A stretch of 35,943 nucleotides of DNA from Caulobacteraceae bacterium. GTDB taxonomy: Bacteria > Pseudomonadota > Alphaproteobacteria > Caulobacterales > Caulobacteraceae. Numbering within the stretch: the stretch's first letter is position 1; each line of letters opens with the position of its first letter. Of this stretch, positions 1 through 8,359 are shown in pieces. A program made the translations under genes and the position numbers. The notes beneath the pieces were generated by a model. It saw nothing but the letters and a program-made list of their open reading frames with translations. It had not been told where the DNA came from and ran no database searches. The DNA is taken from assembly GCA_025352165.1 (NCBI GenBank), contig JANXTX010000088.1:1-35943 (forward strand), in the 5' to 3' direction.

Positions 1-1182
1 CAGGTCGCCGGCGTCAAGGCGCAGATTCAGAAGCCGGGCGACTATCTGACGACGCCGATGGGCAACGAGACCATCCTGTGCGTCATGGGCGACGACCAGC
101 AGATCCGCGCCTTCTACAATGTCTGCCAGCATCGCGGCATGCTGTTGATGGCTGAGGAAGAGGGCCATGCCAAGCGGCTGGTCTGCCCCTACCACGGCTG
201 GGCGTTCAACACCCGCGGTGAACTGAAGGCGGTTCCGGACGAGGCCGATTTCCCGCAGGGCAGCCCCTGCGGCAAGAAGAACCTGGTCGAGATTCCCTGT
301 GAGTCCTGGGCGGGCTTCATCTGGTACAACATGGACCCCGATTGCATGTCGCTGCGGTCCTATATGCATCCGACCGCCGACATGATCGACACCTATCCGA
401 TGGACGACATGGTGCGGACGCACTGGATGACCGTCGAGGGCAAGTTCAACTGGAAGCTCATTCAGGACAATTTCAACGAGTCCTATCACGTGCCGTTCGT
501 GCACCCGCAGTTGAAGTTCATGCTCGAGTACGCCTACGATCACTGTCAGTTCGATCTCTATCCCAGCGGCCATGCCCGGATGCTGATGCCCGGCGGCGAG
601 CCCGCCAGCACACTGCAGGGCGGCGAGGATGAGGCCCTGGACATGCTGGGTGAGGAATTGCGCTTCTGGGAACTCGATCCCGACCAGTTCAGGGGCGGGA
701 AGATGGAAGGCATGCGCGAAGCGCTGCAGAAGCAGAAGCGCCTGCTCGGGGAGAAGAAGGGCTTTGACTTCTCGACCTATCACGATGCCCAGCTGACCGA
801 TCACTGGCACTTCACGATCTTCCCGAACCTGTCGTTCAGCCTCAAGCCGGATGGCAATATCTGGCTACGCGCGCGCCCGCATGAAACCGACCCCGAGAAA
901 TGCTATTTCGACATGTGGTACATGACGCTGTTCCCCAAGGGCACGACCAAGTACTACTCGCAGAGCATGGAGGAGTGGGTCGACACCACGGTCCCCGCCC
1001 CCCACCAGCAAGGCAAGGCGGGCGAGGTCAGCCTGGGTCCGGCCATCGACCAGGATTTCGCGATCTGGGAGGTCAACCAGCGAGGCCTGCATTCGCGCGG
1101 TTACAAGCGCGACTATCTGTCGGGCCAGGAGGATCGCGTGCGGTATTTCCACGAGAACCTGGCGCGCTGGATGAATCGCTAG
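1..1182 (+). CDS. Rieske [2Fe-2S] ring-hydroxylating oxygenase alpha subunit, 5' truncated by window
   Basis: The reading frame is open from base 1, so the gene begins upstream. By alignment with the paralogue at 1290, about 59 N-terminal residues are missing. The Rieske cluster ligands are CxH (codons at 124-132) and CPYH (184-195). The mononuclear iron site reads NFNESYHVPFVHP, with Glu (codon 478), His (487) and His (502). Oxygenases of this type use electrons from a ferredoxin or reductase to insert O2 into an organic substrate in the cytoplasm. The substrate is unknown. The protein is strikingly similar to the next gene, and the two are a tandem duplication. The differences cluster just after the iron-site helix (about nt 520-760). 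The ATG at 58 is internal and not the true start. Confidence 0.93.
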   Translation, partial: QVAGVKAQIQKPGDYLTTPMGNETILCVMGDDQQIRAFYNVCQHRGMLLMAEEEGHAKRLVCPYHGWAFNTRGELKAVPDEADFPQGSPCGKKNLVEIPCESWAGFIWYNMDPDCMSLRSYMHPTADMIDTYPMDDMVRTHWMTVEGKFNWKLIQDNFNESYHVPFVHPQLKFMLEYAYDHCQFDLYPSGHARMLMPGGEPASTLQGGEDEALDMLGEELRFWELDPDQFRGGKMEGMREALQKQKRLLGEKKGFDFSTYHDAQLTDHWHFTIFPNLSFSLKPDGNIWLRARPHETDPEKCYFDMWYMTLFPKGTTKYYSQSMEEWVDTTVPAPHQQGKAGEVSLGPAIDQDFAIWEVNQRGLHSRGYKRDYLSGQEDRVRYFHENLARWMNR

Positions 1183-1201
1183 AAGTCAATCCGGCCGCAA
1201 T

Positions 1202-1230
1202 TTGACGTCGCGATCCTTTTAAGCGCTGTT
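1202..1230 (+). promoter_or_regulatory. candidate promoter ahead of the second Rieske gene
   Basis: TTGACG (1202-1207) and GCTGTT (1225-1230) are separated by 17 bases, in the 107-base gap between the two Rieske genes. The -10 resembles the GCTAnnnC form of Caulobacter-type housekeeping promoters. If used, copy 2 and the genes after it could be transcribed independently of copy 1. Confidence 0.35.
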
Positions 1231-1289
1231 GCTTTTTTCGCGCGGCTAGCGCACGGTCGCGGCGGTTCCAACACTCGGAGACGCGGTCC

Positions 1290-2648
1290 ATGAGCGAAAC
1301 CCTTCAGGCGCCGACCAACAGCGAAATCCCCAACGTGGCCAAGCGCCTCGCGGACATCTCGCAAACCCCGCATCCGGTACTGGGCAGCGAGCCGATCTCG
1401 CCGGACCGGTACTGGTCGCGCGAGTTCTGGCAGAAGGAATGGGATCACGTCTGGACAAAGACGTGGCAGATCGCGGGGGTCAAAGCGCAGATCAAGAAAC
1501 CCGGCGACTACATCACCGCGAATCTCGGAACCGAGACCATCTTGTGCGTGATGGGCGATGATCAGCAGATCCGCGCCTTCTACAATGTCTGTCAGCATCG
1601 CGGCATGCTGCTGATGGCCGAGGAACAAGGCCACGCGAAGCGGCTGGTTTGCCCCTATCACGGCTGGGCGTTCAACACCCGCGGGGAACTGAAAGCGGTG
1701 CCGGACGAGGCGGATTTCCCGCAGGGAAGCCCGTGCGGCAAGAAGAACCTGGTCGAGATTCCGTGCGAATCCTGGGCCGGTTTCATCTGGTACAACATGG
1801 ATCCCGATTGCACGTCGCTGCGCTCGTACATGCATCCGATCGCCGACATGATCGACACCTATCCGATGGACGACATGGTGCGGACCCATTGGGTGACGCT
1901 CGAGGCGAACTTCAACTGGAAGCTCATCCAGGATAACTTCAACGAATCCTATCACGTACCGTTCGTGCATCCGCAGACGAAGTTCGTGATGGAGTACGCC
2001 TACGATAACTGCCAGTTCGACCTGTTTCCCAGCGGTCATGCCCGCATGCTGATGCCGGGCGCCGGACCAACCAAAACGCTGCAGGGCGGCGAGGACGACA
2101 CCCTGCGGATGATGGAACAGGAACTGAAATTCTGGAATCTCGATCCCGATAACTACCGGGGCGGCAAGACCAGTGAGATCCGCGCGGACCTGCAAAGGCA
2201 AAAACGTCTGCTGGGCGCCGAGAAGGGCTTCGACTTCTCGACCTATCACGACGCCCAATTGACCGATCACTGGCACTTCACGATCTTCCCCAACCTGTCG
2301 TTCAGCCTCAAGCCCGACGGCAACATCTGGCTGCGCGCGCGTCCGCACGAGACCGACCCCGAGAAGTGCTATTTCGATATGTGGTACATGACGTTGTTCC
2401 CCAAAGGGACCACGCAGTACTATTCGCAGAGCATGGGCGAAATGGTCGACCTGACGGTTCCCGCGCCGCACCTGCAGGGCAAGTGGGGCGATGTCTCCAT
2501 GGGCCCCGGTATCGACCAGGACGTGTCGGTGTGGGAAGTCCAGCAGCGCGGCCTGCATTCACGCGGCTATCGCCGCGATTACCTTTCGGGTCAGGAAGAT
2601 CGCGTGCGCTACTTCCATGAGAACCTCGCGCGGTGGATGAACCGCTAA
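1290..2648 (+). CDS. Rieske [2Fe-2S] ring-hydroxylating oxygenase alpha subunit (452 aa)
   Basis: Full-length paralogue of the gene just upstream. The start ATG follows CGGAG at a normal distance. The Rieske domain spans about residues 55-165, with ligands C101, H103, C121 and H124. The catalytic domain follows, with the iron motif D215-NFNE219-SYH222-VPFVH227. The bridging carboxylate is Glu rather than the Asp of naphthalene-dioxygenase-type enzymes, as also seen in CntA-like oxygenases. The role is hydroxylation or demethylation of an unknown substrate using external electrons. It is followed 34 bases later by a SnoaL-fold gene, then ABM and a third Rieske gene, so these probably form one transcription unit. 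No classical beta subunit or ferredoxin lies alongside. Confidence 0.95.
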   Translation: MSETLQAPTNSEIPNVAKRLADISQTPHPVLGSEPISPDRYWSREFWQKEWDHVWTKTWQIAGVKAQIKKPGDYITANLGTETILCVMGDDQQIRAFYNVCQHRGMLLMAEEQGHAKRLVCPYHGWAFNTRGELKAVPDEADFPQGSPCGKKNLVEIPCESWAGFIWYNMDPDCTSLRSYMHPIADMIDTYPMDDMVRTHWVTLEANFNWKLIQDNFNESYHVPFVHPQTKFVMEYAYDNCQFDLFPSGHARMLMPGAGPTKTLQGGEDDTLRMMEQELKFWNLDPDNYRGGKTSEIRADLQRQKRLLGAEKGFDFSTYHDAQLTDHWHFTIFPNLSFSLKPDGNIWLRARPHETDPEKCYFDMWYMTLFPKGTTQYYSQSMGEMVDLTVPAPHLQGKWGDVSMGPGIDQDVSVWEVQQRGLHSRGYRRDYLSGQEDRVRYFHENLARWMNR

Positions 2649-2682
2649 CAATAGAAGTCTGCAACAACCAGGGAGGACGCGG

Positions 2683-3084
2683 ATGGCGTTCGTTGGACCG
2701 ATCGAAGACCGGCTGGCTATCCGTGAGCGGGTGGAAGCCTATTGCGACGCGGTGTTCCGCAAGGACGCCGATGACTGGATCGCCTGCTGGGCGGAAGACG
2801 GCGTATGGAAGCTGCCAGGGATGGAAGTCGCCGGCCACGAAGCGATGAAGCCGGCGTGGATCAACGCGATGAGCGCCTACAAGTTCGCCGGCTTTTTCGG
2901 CAACCCCGGGCACATCGTGGTCACCGGCGACACCGCCGAGGCGCGCACCTACACCACCGAGTATCTGGAGCGGAACGACGGCGTCTACATCAAGATCTTC
3001 GGCTCCTATGAAGACCATCTGGTGAAGAAGAACGGAACCTGGGTGTTCTCCAGCCGCGCCTACACCGTGCTGAGGTCCGAATAG
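2683..3084 (+). CDS. SnoaL-like / NTF2-fold protein (133 aa)
   Basis: A small alpha+beta-cone protein of the SnoaL-like family: an N-terminal helix (IEDRLAIRERVEAYCDAV), an ADDWIACWAEDGVW segment, and C-terminal strands ending in WVFSSRAYTVL. A strong ribosome-binding site (GGGAGGA) precedes the ATG. Family members are isomerases, cyclases or dehydratases, or binding subunits. The beta subunits of ring-hydroxylating dioxygenases have the same fold but are usually longer. Sitting directly after two Rieske alpha genes, it could be a noncanonical beta-like partner, or a separate enzyme acting on the hydroxylated product. Its stop overlaps the next start by one base, so translation is probably coupled. 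Confidence 0.85.
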   Translation: MAFVGPIEDRLAIRERVEAYCDAVFRKDADDWIACWAEDGVWKLPGMEVAGHEAMKPAWINAMSAYKFAGFFGNPGHIVVTGDTAEARTYTTEYLERNDGVYIKIFGSYEDHLVKKNGTWVFSSRAYTVLRSE

Positions 3085-3440
3085 TGAGCGGTCCCTACCG
3101 CGTCGTCATTTCGGGCGAGATCGATGTCGAGCCGTCAATTCGGGAAAAAGCCATTCTCGATGCCCAGCCGCTGATCGCCGATGCGCTCGCGGAAAAAGGC
3201 TGCGTCCACTATGCCTGGACGTGCGATCCCGCCAAGCCGGGACGCATCCACGTGTTCGAAGAATGGGACACCGAAGCCGACCTGATTGCCCATCTGGCAG
3301 CCGAACCCTACTTGAAAATGGCCGGACATCTGGCGGCGACCGGAATTCTCGGCGCCGTAACGCGAAAGTACAGGGTTGATATCGTCGAGCCGGTCTATGA
3401 TCCGGACGGCAAGCCGAGGGGCGATTTCTTCACCGCGTGA
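3084..3440 (+). CDS. antibiotic biosynthesis monooxygenase (ABM) domain protein (118 aa)
   Basis: Begins with GTG, sharing one base with the preceding stop codon. It shows the dimeric ferredoxin-like fold pattern: a first strand YRVVISGEIDV, a helix, CVHYAWTCDPAKPGRIHVFEEW, then a helix with AHLAAEPYLKMAGHL. The family includes cofactor-free quinol monooxygenases and small stress-type proteins. In catabolic clusters such proteins often act on ring-hydroxylated or quinone intermediates. The C-terminal tail after about residue 95 is longer than the minimal domain. The fold is secure, the reaction is not. Confidence 0.8.
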   Translation: MSGPYRVVISGEIDVEPSIREKAILDAQPLIADALAEKGCVHYAWTCDPAKPGRIHVFEEWDTEADLIAHLAAEPYLKMAGHLAATGILGAVTRKYRVDIVEPVYDPDGKPRGDFFTA

Positions 3441-3481
3441 CCCCCGAGGGTCAGACGGGCGACACTTACAGGAGACGTATT

Positions 3482-4690
3482 GTGACAAAGATGGTGGCTG
3501 GCGCTGAATTGACGGCGATGGTGCGCGACTCGATCGGCCACGCCAAGGCCGGGACTATCTCCAAGACCCCGGGTATCCTGAAGCTGGCGGCGTCTCGCTA
3601 CTATGACCCGGAGCTGTTCCAGAAGGAAGTCGACCAGATCTTCAAGCGGGTGCCGCTGATGCTGGCGGCCTCGTCCGAACTGCCCAACCCCGGCGACTTC
3701 AAGACCATGGAAGCGGTAGGCCTGCCGATACTGATCGTCCGAGGCCAGGACATGATCGCGCGCGCGTTCATCAATTCGTGCAGCCACCGCGGCACCAACG
3801 TCGCCGTGGCGCCCACGGGCAACGCCAAGCGCTTCATGTGCCCCTATCACGGCTGGACATTCACCCAGAAGGGCGAGCTGATGGGCGTGGCCTCGGCCGA
3901 CGACTTCGGCGAAATCGACAAATCCTGCTACGGTCTGACTCCGTTGCCGTCGGCGGAGCGCTCCGGTCTGATCTGGGTGATCGCCAACGCCAAGTCGGAC
4001 CTCGTCATCGATGACTTCCTGTCGGGCTACGACAAGTTGCTGGCGAACTTCGGTTTCGACAAGTGGCATTTCTTTTCCAGCCGGGTTCTGGCCGGGCCGA
4101 ACTGGAAGATCGCCTACGACGGCTATCTGGACTTCTACCACCTGCCGGTTCTGCACAGGAACACCTTTGGCGAGGACATGTTCAACCAGGCGCTATTCTA
4201 TGCCTGGGGTCCGCACCAGTGCGTGCGGGCGCCGACGGCGAACCTGATCGAAATGGACGCCCTGCCGGAAGATCAGTGGTCGAACGAGGACGTGATGAGC
4301 GGCGTGTGGACGATCTTCCCGCACATCTCGATCGCCAGCTTCGGCGGCGGTGGGCGCGGGGTGATGGTCTCGCAGCTGATGCCGGGCAAACACGTCGGCG
4401 AGTCCTTCACGACCCAGATGTACCTTACCCAGGATCCGCCGACCGAGCAGATGCTCGCCGAGGTGGACGCGCAATTCAAATTCCTGGAGGTCGTCGTCCG
4501 CGACGAGGACTATGCGACCGGCCTGCGCCAGCAACGCGCGCTCGAAGGGGGCGGCCGGGAGTTCGTTCTGTTCGGCGAGAATGAGGGCGGCGCCCGACGT
4601 TTCCACCAATGGGTGGATACTCTTCTCGCGGCCGACGACGAAGAGCTCAAAGCCCTGTTCAGGCCGGGCGCGATCCAGCCCGGCGCTTGA
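3482..4690 (+). CDS. Rieske oxygenase alpha subunit, divergent type (402 aa)
   Basis: The start chosen is GTG at 3482, which has AGGAG seven bases upstream. A frame extension to GTG 3437 would overlap the previous gene and lacks such a site. Rieske ligands are C100, H102, C120 and H123. The mononuclear site is D217-FYH220-LPVLH225, with the usual Asp bridge, unlike the two Rieske proteins upstream. It clearly belongs to another branch of the superfamily, so its substrate or regiochemistry probably differs. It is the last plus-strand gene before the convergent TetR gene. It is probably cotranscribed with the ABM gene, from whose stop it is 41 bases away. The electron donor is not encoded nearby. 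Confidence 0.94.
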   Translation: MTKMVAGAELTAMVRDSIGHAKAGTISKTPGILKLAASRYYDPELFQKEVDQIFKRVPLMLAASSELPNPGDFKTMEAVGLPILIVRGQDMIARAFINSCSHRGTNVAVAPTGNAKRFMCPYHGWTFTQKGELMGVASADDFGEIDKSCYGLTPLPSAERSGLIWVIANAKSDLVIDDFLSGYDKLLANFGFDKWHFFSSRVLAGPNWKIAYDGYLDFYHLPVLHRNTFGEDMFNQALFYAWGPHQCVRAPTANLIEMDALPEDQWSNEDVMSGVWTIFPHISIASFGGGGRGVMVSQLMPGKHVGESFTTQMYLTQDPPTEQMLAEVDAQFKFLEVVVRDEDYATGLRQQRALEGGGREFVLFGENEGGARRFHQWVDTLLAADDEELKALFRPGAIQPGA

Positions 4691-4794
4691 CGCCCGTCCG
4701 TCCGATCGCGGTGGCGCGACAGAGCCGCCGCGTACGTTTCATCGACTATTTTCGGTGAACTGAACGAAGGCCGGGCGCCGCCAGGCGTCACTTG

Positions 4795-5400
4795 TCACCC
4801 TGGACCCTGGGCCCGCGTTCCGCTCGACATGGTGTCCAGCCGATCGATGATCGCCCGCGCCTGACGCTCGGGCGGCCAGTCCTCGGCATCGAAGGCGGCC
4901 TGCAGCGCCACGCCGATCACCACGGTCAAGAGATCGCGCGCAGCCCTTTCACGCACATCCGCCGCCAGTCCGGCAAAGGCCGGGTCGAGCGTGAGAATTT
5001 CCGCCACCTGAGTTCGCGCGGCCAGGACCCGAGCCCTCTGCTCTTGTGCGAACTCCGGGTCGGCGATCGCATAGGCCCAGAAGGCGAGCCAGACCTTCCA
5101 GTTTCGCAGCATGGGCGCGGACGAGGGCAACAATGACAGCAAGTAGGCGCGCGTGTCCGCCCCGGCGCCGGCCTGGCTCGAAAGGGCGCGGTTGACAGAG
5201 TCCTCCGTCGCCGAGCGATAGGTGGACACCAGCAAGGCGCGCTTGTCGCGAAAATAGTGGCTGACGACCTTCGTGCTGGCGCCGGCGGCCTCCGCGATCG
5301 CCCGCACCGTGGCCGCCTCGATGCCCTTGGCGGCGATGATATCCGCCGCCAGCCCCGCGAGGGCGGCGCGGCGGGCCTGATGATCGACGGAGGCGGGCAT
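4795..5400 (-). CDS. TetR-family transcriptional regulator (201 aa)
   Basis: The N-terminal helix-turn-helix (residues about 8-55) reads TVRAIAEAAGASTKVVSHYF followed by RDKRALL, the typical TetR signature. The C-terminal half is helical and would hold the ligand pocket and dimer interface. The start chosen is ATG at 5400, with AGAGG upstream. The frame extends to an ATG at 5445, but that codon lies inside the palindrome at 5427-5446, which is better explained as the operator. The gene is divergent from the flavoprotein gene at 5471, and repression of both that operon and itself is the natural inference. The inducer is unknown. Confidence 0.9.
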   Translation of the reverse strand: MPASVDHQARRAALAGLAADIIAAKGIEAATVRAIAEAAGASTKVVSHYFRDKRALLVSTYRSATEDSVNRALSSQAGAGADTRAYLLSLLPSSAPMLRNWKVWLAFWAYAIADPEFAQEQRARVLAARTQVAEILTLDPAFAGLAADVRERAARDLLTVVIGVALQAAFDAEDWPPERQARAIIDRLDTMSSGTRAQGPG

Positions 5401-5426
5401 TGACCATTGACCTCTGGCGCTATTTA

Positions 5427-5446
5427 TATGCAACGATTGTTGCATA
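5427..5446. promoter_or_regulatory. palindromic operator, probable TetR-protein binding site
   Basis: TATGCAAC, four bases (GATT), then GTTGCATA: a perfect 8-base inverted repeat in the divergent gap between the regulator (start 5400) and the flavoprotein (start 5471). Its position and symmetry match TetR-type autoregulatory operators. Confidence 0.7.
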
Positions 5447-5470
5447 ACACGCCATTCGGGAGTCCGCGCA

Positions 5471-7099
5471 ATGCCGCAATCTCACGTCGTCGTCCTGGGG
5501 ACCGGCGGATCGGGGCTGACCGCCGCCATCGCCGCGCATGACGCGGGCGCGCGGGTCAGCGTCTATGAGAAATATGACAAGGTCGGCGGGACCACGGCAT
5601 GGTCGGGCGGGATGATCTGGATTCCCAACAACCACCACGAAGACGCGCTCGGCCTGAATGACGATCGCGCGCAGGCGCTGACCTATCTGATGTCGCTGTC
5701 GCATGGCCTGATCGAGCCAAGGATGGCCGAGGCTTTCCTCGACGCGGGGCCGGTCATGGTCAAGTATCTTGAGGACCATACACCGGTGCGGTTCCGCCCG
5801 ATTGCGGATTTTCCCGACTATCACGCCGAGCATCCAGGCGGTCGGCCAGGCGGCGGGCGTTCCCTGGACTGCCCACTTTATTCATTCAATGAGCTGGGTG
5901 AATGGGCCGGGCGCGTAACGCCCTCGCCGTACTATCCCAACCCCCATGTCTCGATCTATGACACCTCACTGGGTCAGGCTCGGCCGCGTTCGCTAGACCC
6001 CGATGAGATGGCGCGGCGGAAGTCACTCAACGAGCGTGGCAGCGGCCAGGCCCTGATCGGTCGGCTGCTTAGGGCTTGCCTTGACCGGAGTATCGAGCCC
6101 CGCACCAGCTGCCGCGCCACGGAATTGATCTCGCTTGATGGCGCGGTCAAGGGCGTAAAATTAGAAACGCCCGATGGGCAGGCCGAGATCGCGGCCGACG
6201 CGGTAATCCTGGCCACCGGCGGGTTCGAATTCGATGAGGCTCTGAAGCGGGCTTTTCTGCGCGGACCGATGACGCATCCGGTTTCGATCCCGACCAATAC
6301 CGGCGACGGCCTGAAGATGGCGATGCGGGTCGGCGCCATGCTCGGCAACATGCGCGAAGCCTGGTGGATGCCTGTGATCGAGGTCCCGACCGAGGAGATC
6401 TGGACGGGGGTGTCGCTGATGGCCGGCCAGCGTTCGTTGCCGCGCACGATCATGATCAACCGGGAAGCCAAACGGTTCACCAATGAGGCGGCCAACTACA
6501 ACGCCTTCGGCGCAGCCTTCCATGAGCAGGACGTTTCGGCGTTCGACTACCGAAACCTGCCTTGTTGGATGATCTTTGATAAGGGCTATATCGACAAATA
6601 CGGTTTCGGCATGATGGGTGGGGCGCCGGGCGAGCCACCTCCCCAATGGGTCACCCGGGCCGAGACACTCGACGAAATGGCCGCGAGACTGGGCGTTCCG
6701 GCCAACGGTCTGCGCCAGACTATCTCACGCTGGAACGAACAGTGCGCGGCGGGCCGGGACGACGACTTCCGCCGCGGCGAAGCGGCACACGACGTCTGGT
6801 GGGGCGACCCCGACTATCGTGGAGACCCCCGCGCCAGCCTTGGACCACTCGATCAGGGTCCGTTCTACGCCCTTGAGATCAAGAGCGGCGCGCTCGGCAC
6901 CAGGGGCGGACCGCAGACCGACGAGAACGCCAATGTACTCGATGTCGATGGTCGACCAATCCAGGGCTTGTACGCGGCGGGCAATGTGATGGCCTCGGCC
7001 ATGGGCATGACCTATGGCGGACCGGGCGGCACGATCGCGCCCGGCATGGTGTTCGGCTTCCTGGCCGGCCGACACGCCGCGACCCTCGGCGGCGTCTGA
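5471..7099 (+). CDS. FAD-dependent oxidoreductase, 3-ketosteroid delta-1-dehydrogenase-like (542 aa)
   Basis: N-terminal FAD-binding Rossmann motif VVVLGTGGSG (residues 6-15) with E33, then GGTTAWSGGMIWIPNN (39-54), a signature of the fumarate-reductase/KstD flavoprotein family. A second FAD-contact strand, ADAVILATGGFEFD, lies in the middle. The C-terminus carries TYGGPGGTIAPG with Tyr515, matching the conserved tyrosine-glycine region of ketosteroid dehydrogenases. Family members introduce a C=C double bond next to a ketone. The steroid as substrate is inferred from similarity only, and another cyclic ketone is possible. It heads an operon with the dioxygenase gene 12 bases downstream, probably under the divergent TetR regulator. 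Confidence 0.9.
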   Translation: MPQSHVVVLGTGGSGLTAAIAAHDAGARVSVYEKYDKVGGTTAWSGGMIWIPNNHHEDALGLNDDRAQALTYLMSLSHGLIEPRMAEAFLDAGPVMVKYLEDHTPVRFRPIADFPDYHAEHPGGRPGGGRSLDCPLYSFNELGEWAGRVTPSPYYPNPHVSIYDTSLGQARPRSLDPDEMARRKSLNERGSGQALIGRLLRACLDRSIEPRTSCRATELISLDGAVKGVKLETPDGQAEIAADAVILATGGFEFDEALKRAFLRGPMTHPVSIPTNTGDGLKMAMRVGAMLGNMREAWWMPVIEVPTEEIWTGVSLMAGQRSLPRTIMINREAKRFTNEAANYNAFGAAFHEQDVSAFDYRNLPCWMIFDKGYIDKYGFGMMGGAPGEPPPQWVTRAETLDEMAARLGVPANGLRQTISRWNEQCAAGRDDDFRRGEAAHDVWWGDPDYRGDPRASLGPLDQGPFYALEIKSGALGTRGGPQTDENANVLDVDGRPIQGLYAAGNVMASAMGMTYGGPGGTIAPGMVFGFLAGRHAATLGGV

Positions 7100-7111
7100 C
7101 GGTCCCATCCC

Positions 7112-7912
7112 GTGAGCAAGGTGGACGCGGACATCATCGAAGCGTTTCGGTGCGACGGCGCCGTCGTCCTGCGTGGCGTTGTCAGTGCCGCGATGATCGA
7201 CGTCTTGCAGGACGGCATCGAAGCCAACCTTACCTCGCCCAGCCCCAGGGCAAAGATCGCCAGCACCGACGGCGATCCCGGACTGTTCATCGAGGATTTC
7301 TGCAACTGGCGGGATAACCCGGCCTATCGACGGTTCATCTTCGAGAGCGGTCTCGGCGGCGTCGCCGGTGAACTTACTGACGCGCGCGAAATCCGCCTGC
7401 ACCACGACCACATGCTGACCAAGACCAGTGGCACGCGGCAGCCGACGCCCTGGCATCAGGATCAGCCTTATTACAATATCGAGGGCAGTCAGACTTGCAG
7501 CTTCTGGATTCCGGTCGACCCGGTGGATCGCGCCTCGACACTCGAATTCATTGCCGGATCGCATCGCGGCCCCTGGATGATGCCGAGAACGTTTCGCGAC
7601 GCCCAGGCAAAGTGGTTTCCCGAAGGAAGCCTTGGCGAACTGCCCGATATCGATGCCGACCGGCAGGCCTTCAGGATCATCGGCTGGGCGCTGGAACCGG
7701 GCGACGCGGTCGCCTTCAATATGCTGACCCTGCACGCAGCCCCTGGCTCGAACCGGATGCGCCGGGTGTTTTCAATGCGGGTGATCGGGGAGGATGTGCG
7801 GCATGCGCCCCGCCCCTGGACGACGTCGCCGGACTTCCCCGGCCTGGCGAACGAACTGCCAGCCGGCGCGCAAATGGACCATCCGCTGTTTCCGGTGGTG
7901 TGGACGGGATGA
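7112..7912 (+). CDS. phytanoyl-CoA dioxygenase (PhyH) family Fe(II)/2-oxoglutarate oxygenase (266 aa)
   Basis: Starts with GTG 12 bases after the flavoprotein stop. The iron triad is visible: H115-x-D117 in TPWHQDQPYYN and H208 in TLHAAPG, followed by arginines in RMRRVFSMR that could hold the 2-oxoglutarate carboxylate. The segment between (SQTCSFWIPVDPVDRASTLEFIAGSH) is characteristic of PhyH enzymes. Family members hydroxylate acyl-CoAs and many small lipophilic metabolites. Operon pairing with a KstD-like enzyme suggests successive oxidation of one intermediate. The substrate is unknown. Confidence 0.9.
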   Translation: MSKVDADIIEAFRCDGAVVLRGVVSAAMIDVLQDGIEANLTSPSPRAKIASTDGDPGLFIEDFCNWRDNPAYRRFIFESGLGGVAGELTDAREIRLHHDHMLTKTSGTRQPTPWHQDQPYYNIEGSQTCSFWIPVDPVDRASTLEFIAGSHRGPWMMPRTFRDAQAKWFPEGSLGELPDIDADRQAFRIIGWALEPGDAVAFNMLTLHAAPGSNRMRRVFSMRVIGEDVRHAPRPWTTSPDFPGLANELPAGAQMDHPLFPVVWTG

Positions 7913-8359
7913 GATGCCCCCGCTTTGGGCCATCGAGACCATCAACGTGGATGATGCTCCGCGGCCACAACCCTGGTCGGACCCCGCGCCGTGGTCGGCT
8001 TCGAACCACCGGGCGTCCCGCTAAGTGCGCCCCTGACCATAGCGCAGAAGCGAGCGAGCGCCGGAGGTGGGGCCCAAGGAACGAGTGGCGCAGCCAGATA
8101 TCTAACGGTCGGTACGCCAAACCAGCGACAGCAATGATGGCTTCTGGATGGTCGAGATTTGCGCGCGACCCCGAATAGGCAAGCGGGGACATACACTGGC
8201 CCAACGTCCGCGCATCCACACACACCCCAAACCGTCGGGCCAGCATAAAATTTCTAAGTAGAATTGCAGTATAGACCGGGACATTGATGTTACCCAATCA
8301 ATCCTCCGATCAGGCACGCGGACGGTCTGCCACATATGAGTTGGACTAAGGGGCTGCCA
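7913..8359. other. 446-base non-coding gap with small palindromes
   Basis: No convincing gene is present. A 36-codon frame from ATG 7914 (MPPLWAIETINVDDAPRPQP...) could be a remnant but matches no family I recognise. Two small inverted repeats lie before the next gene: TTCTA-AG-TAGAA near 8250 and ATTGAT (8283-8288) with ATCAAT (8297-8302). Between them TATAGA near 8272 could be a -10 box. I see no tRNA or terminator that can be defended. Confidence 0.4.

Noticed and set aside
1179-2558. 459-codon open frame on the minus strand opposite the second Rieske gene
   Set aside because: It mirrors a well-supported Rieske gene, has no family motifs and arises from GC-rich codon bias. The same applies to the long minus-strand frames at 16345-17706 and 34045-35379.
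7960-8030. tRNA-like arm around GGCTTCGAACC
   Set aside because: No matching acceptor stem, anticodon arm or D-arm could be built around it.
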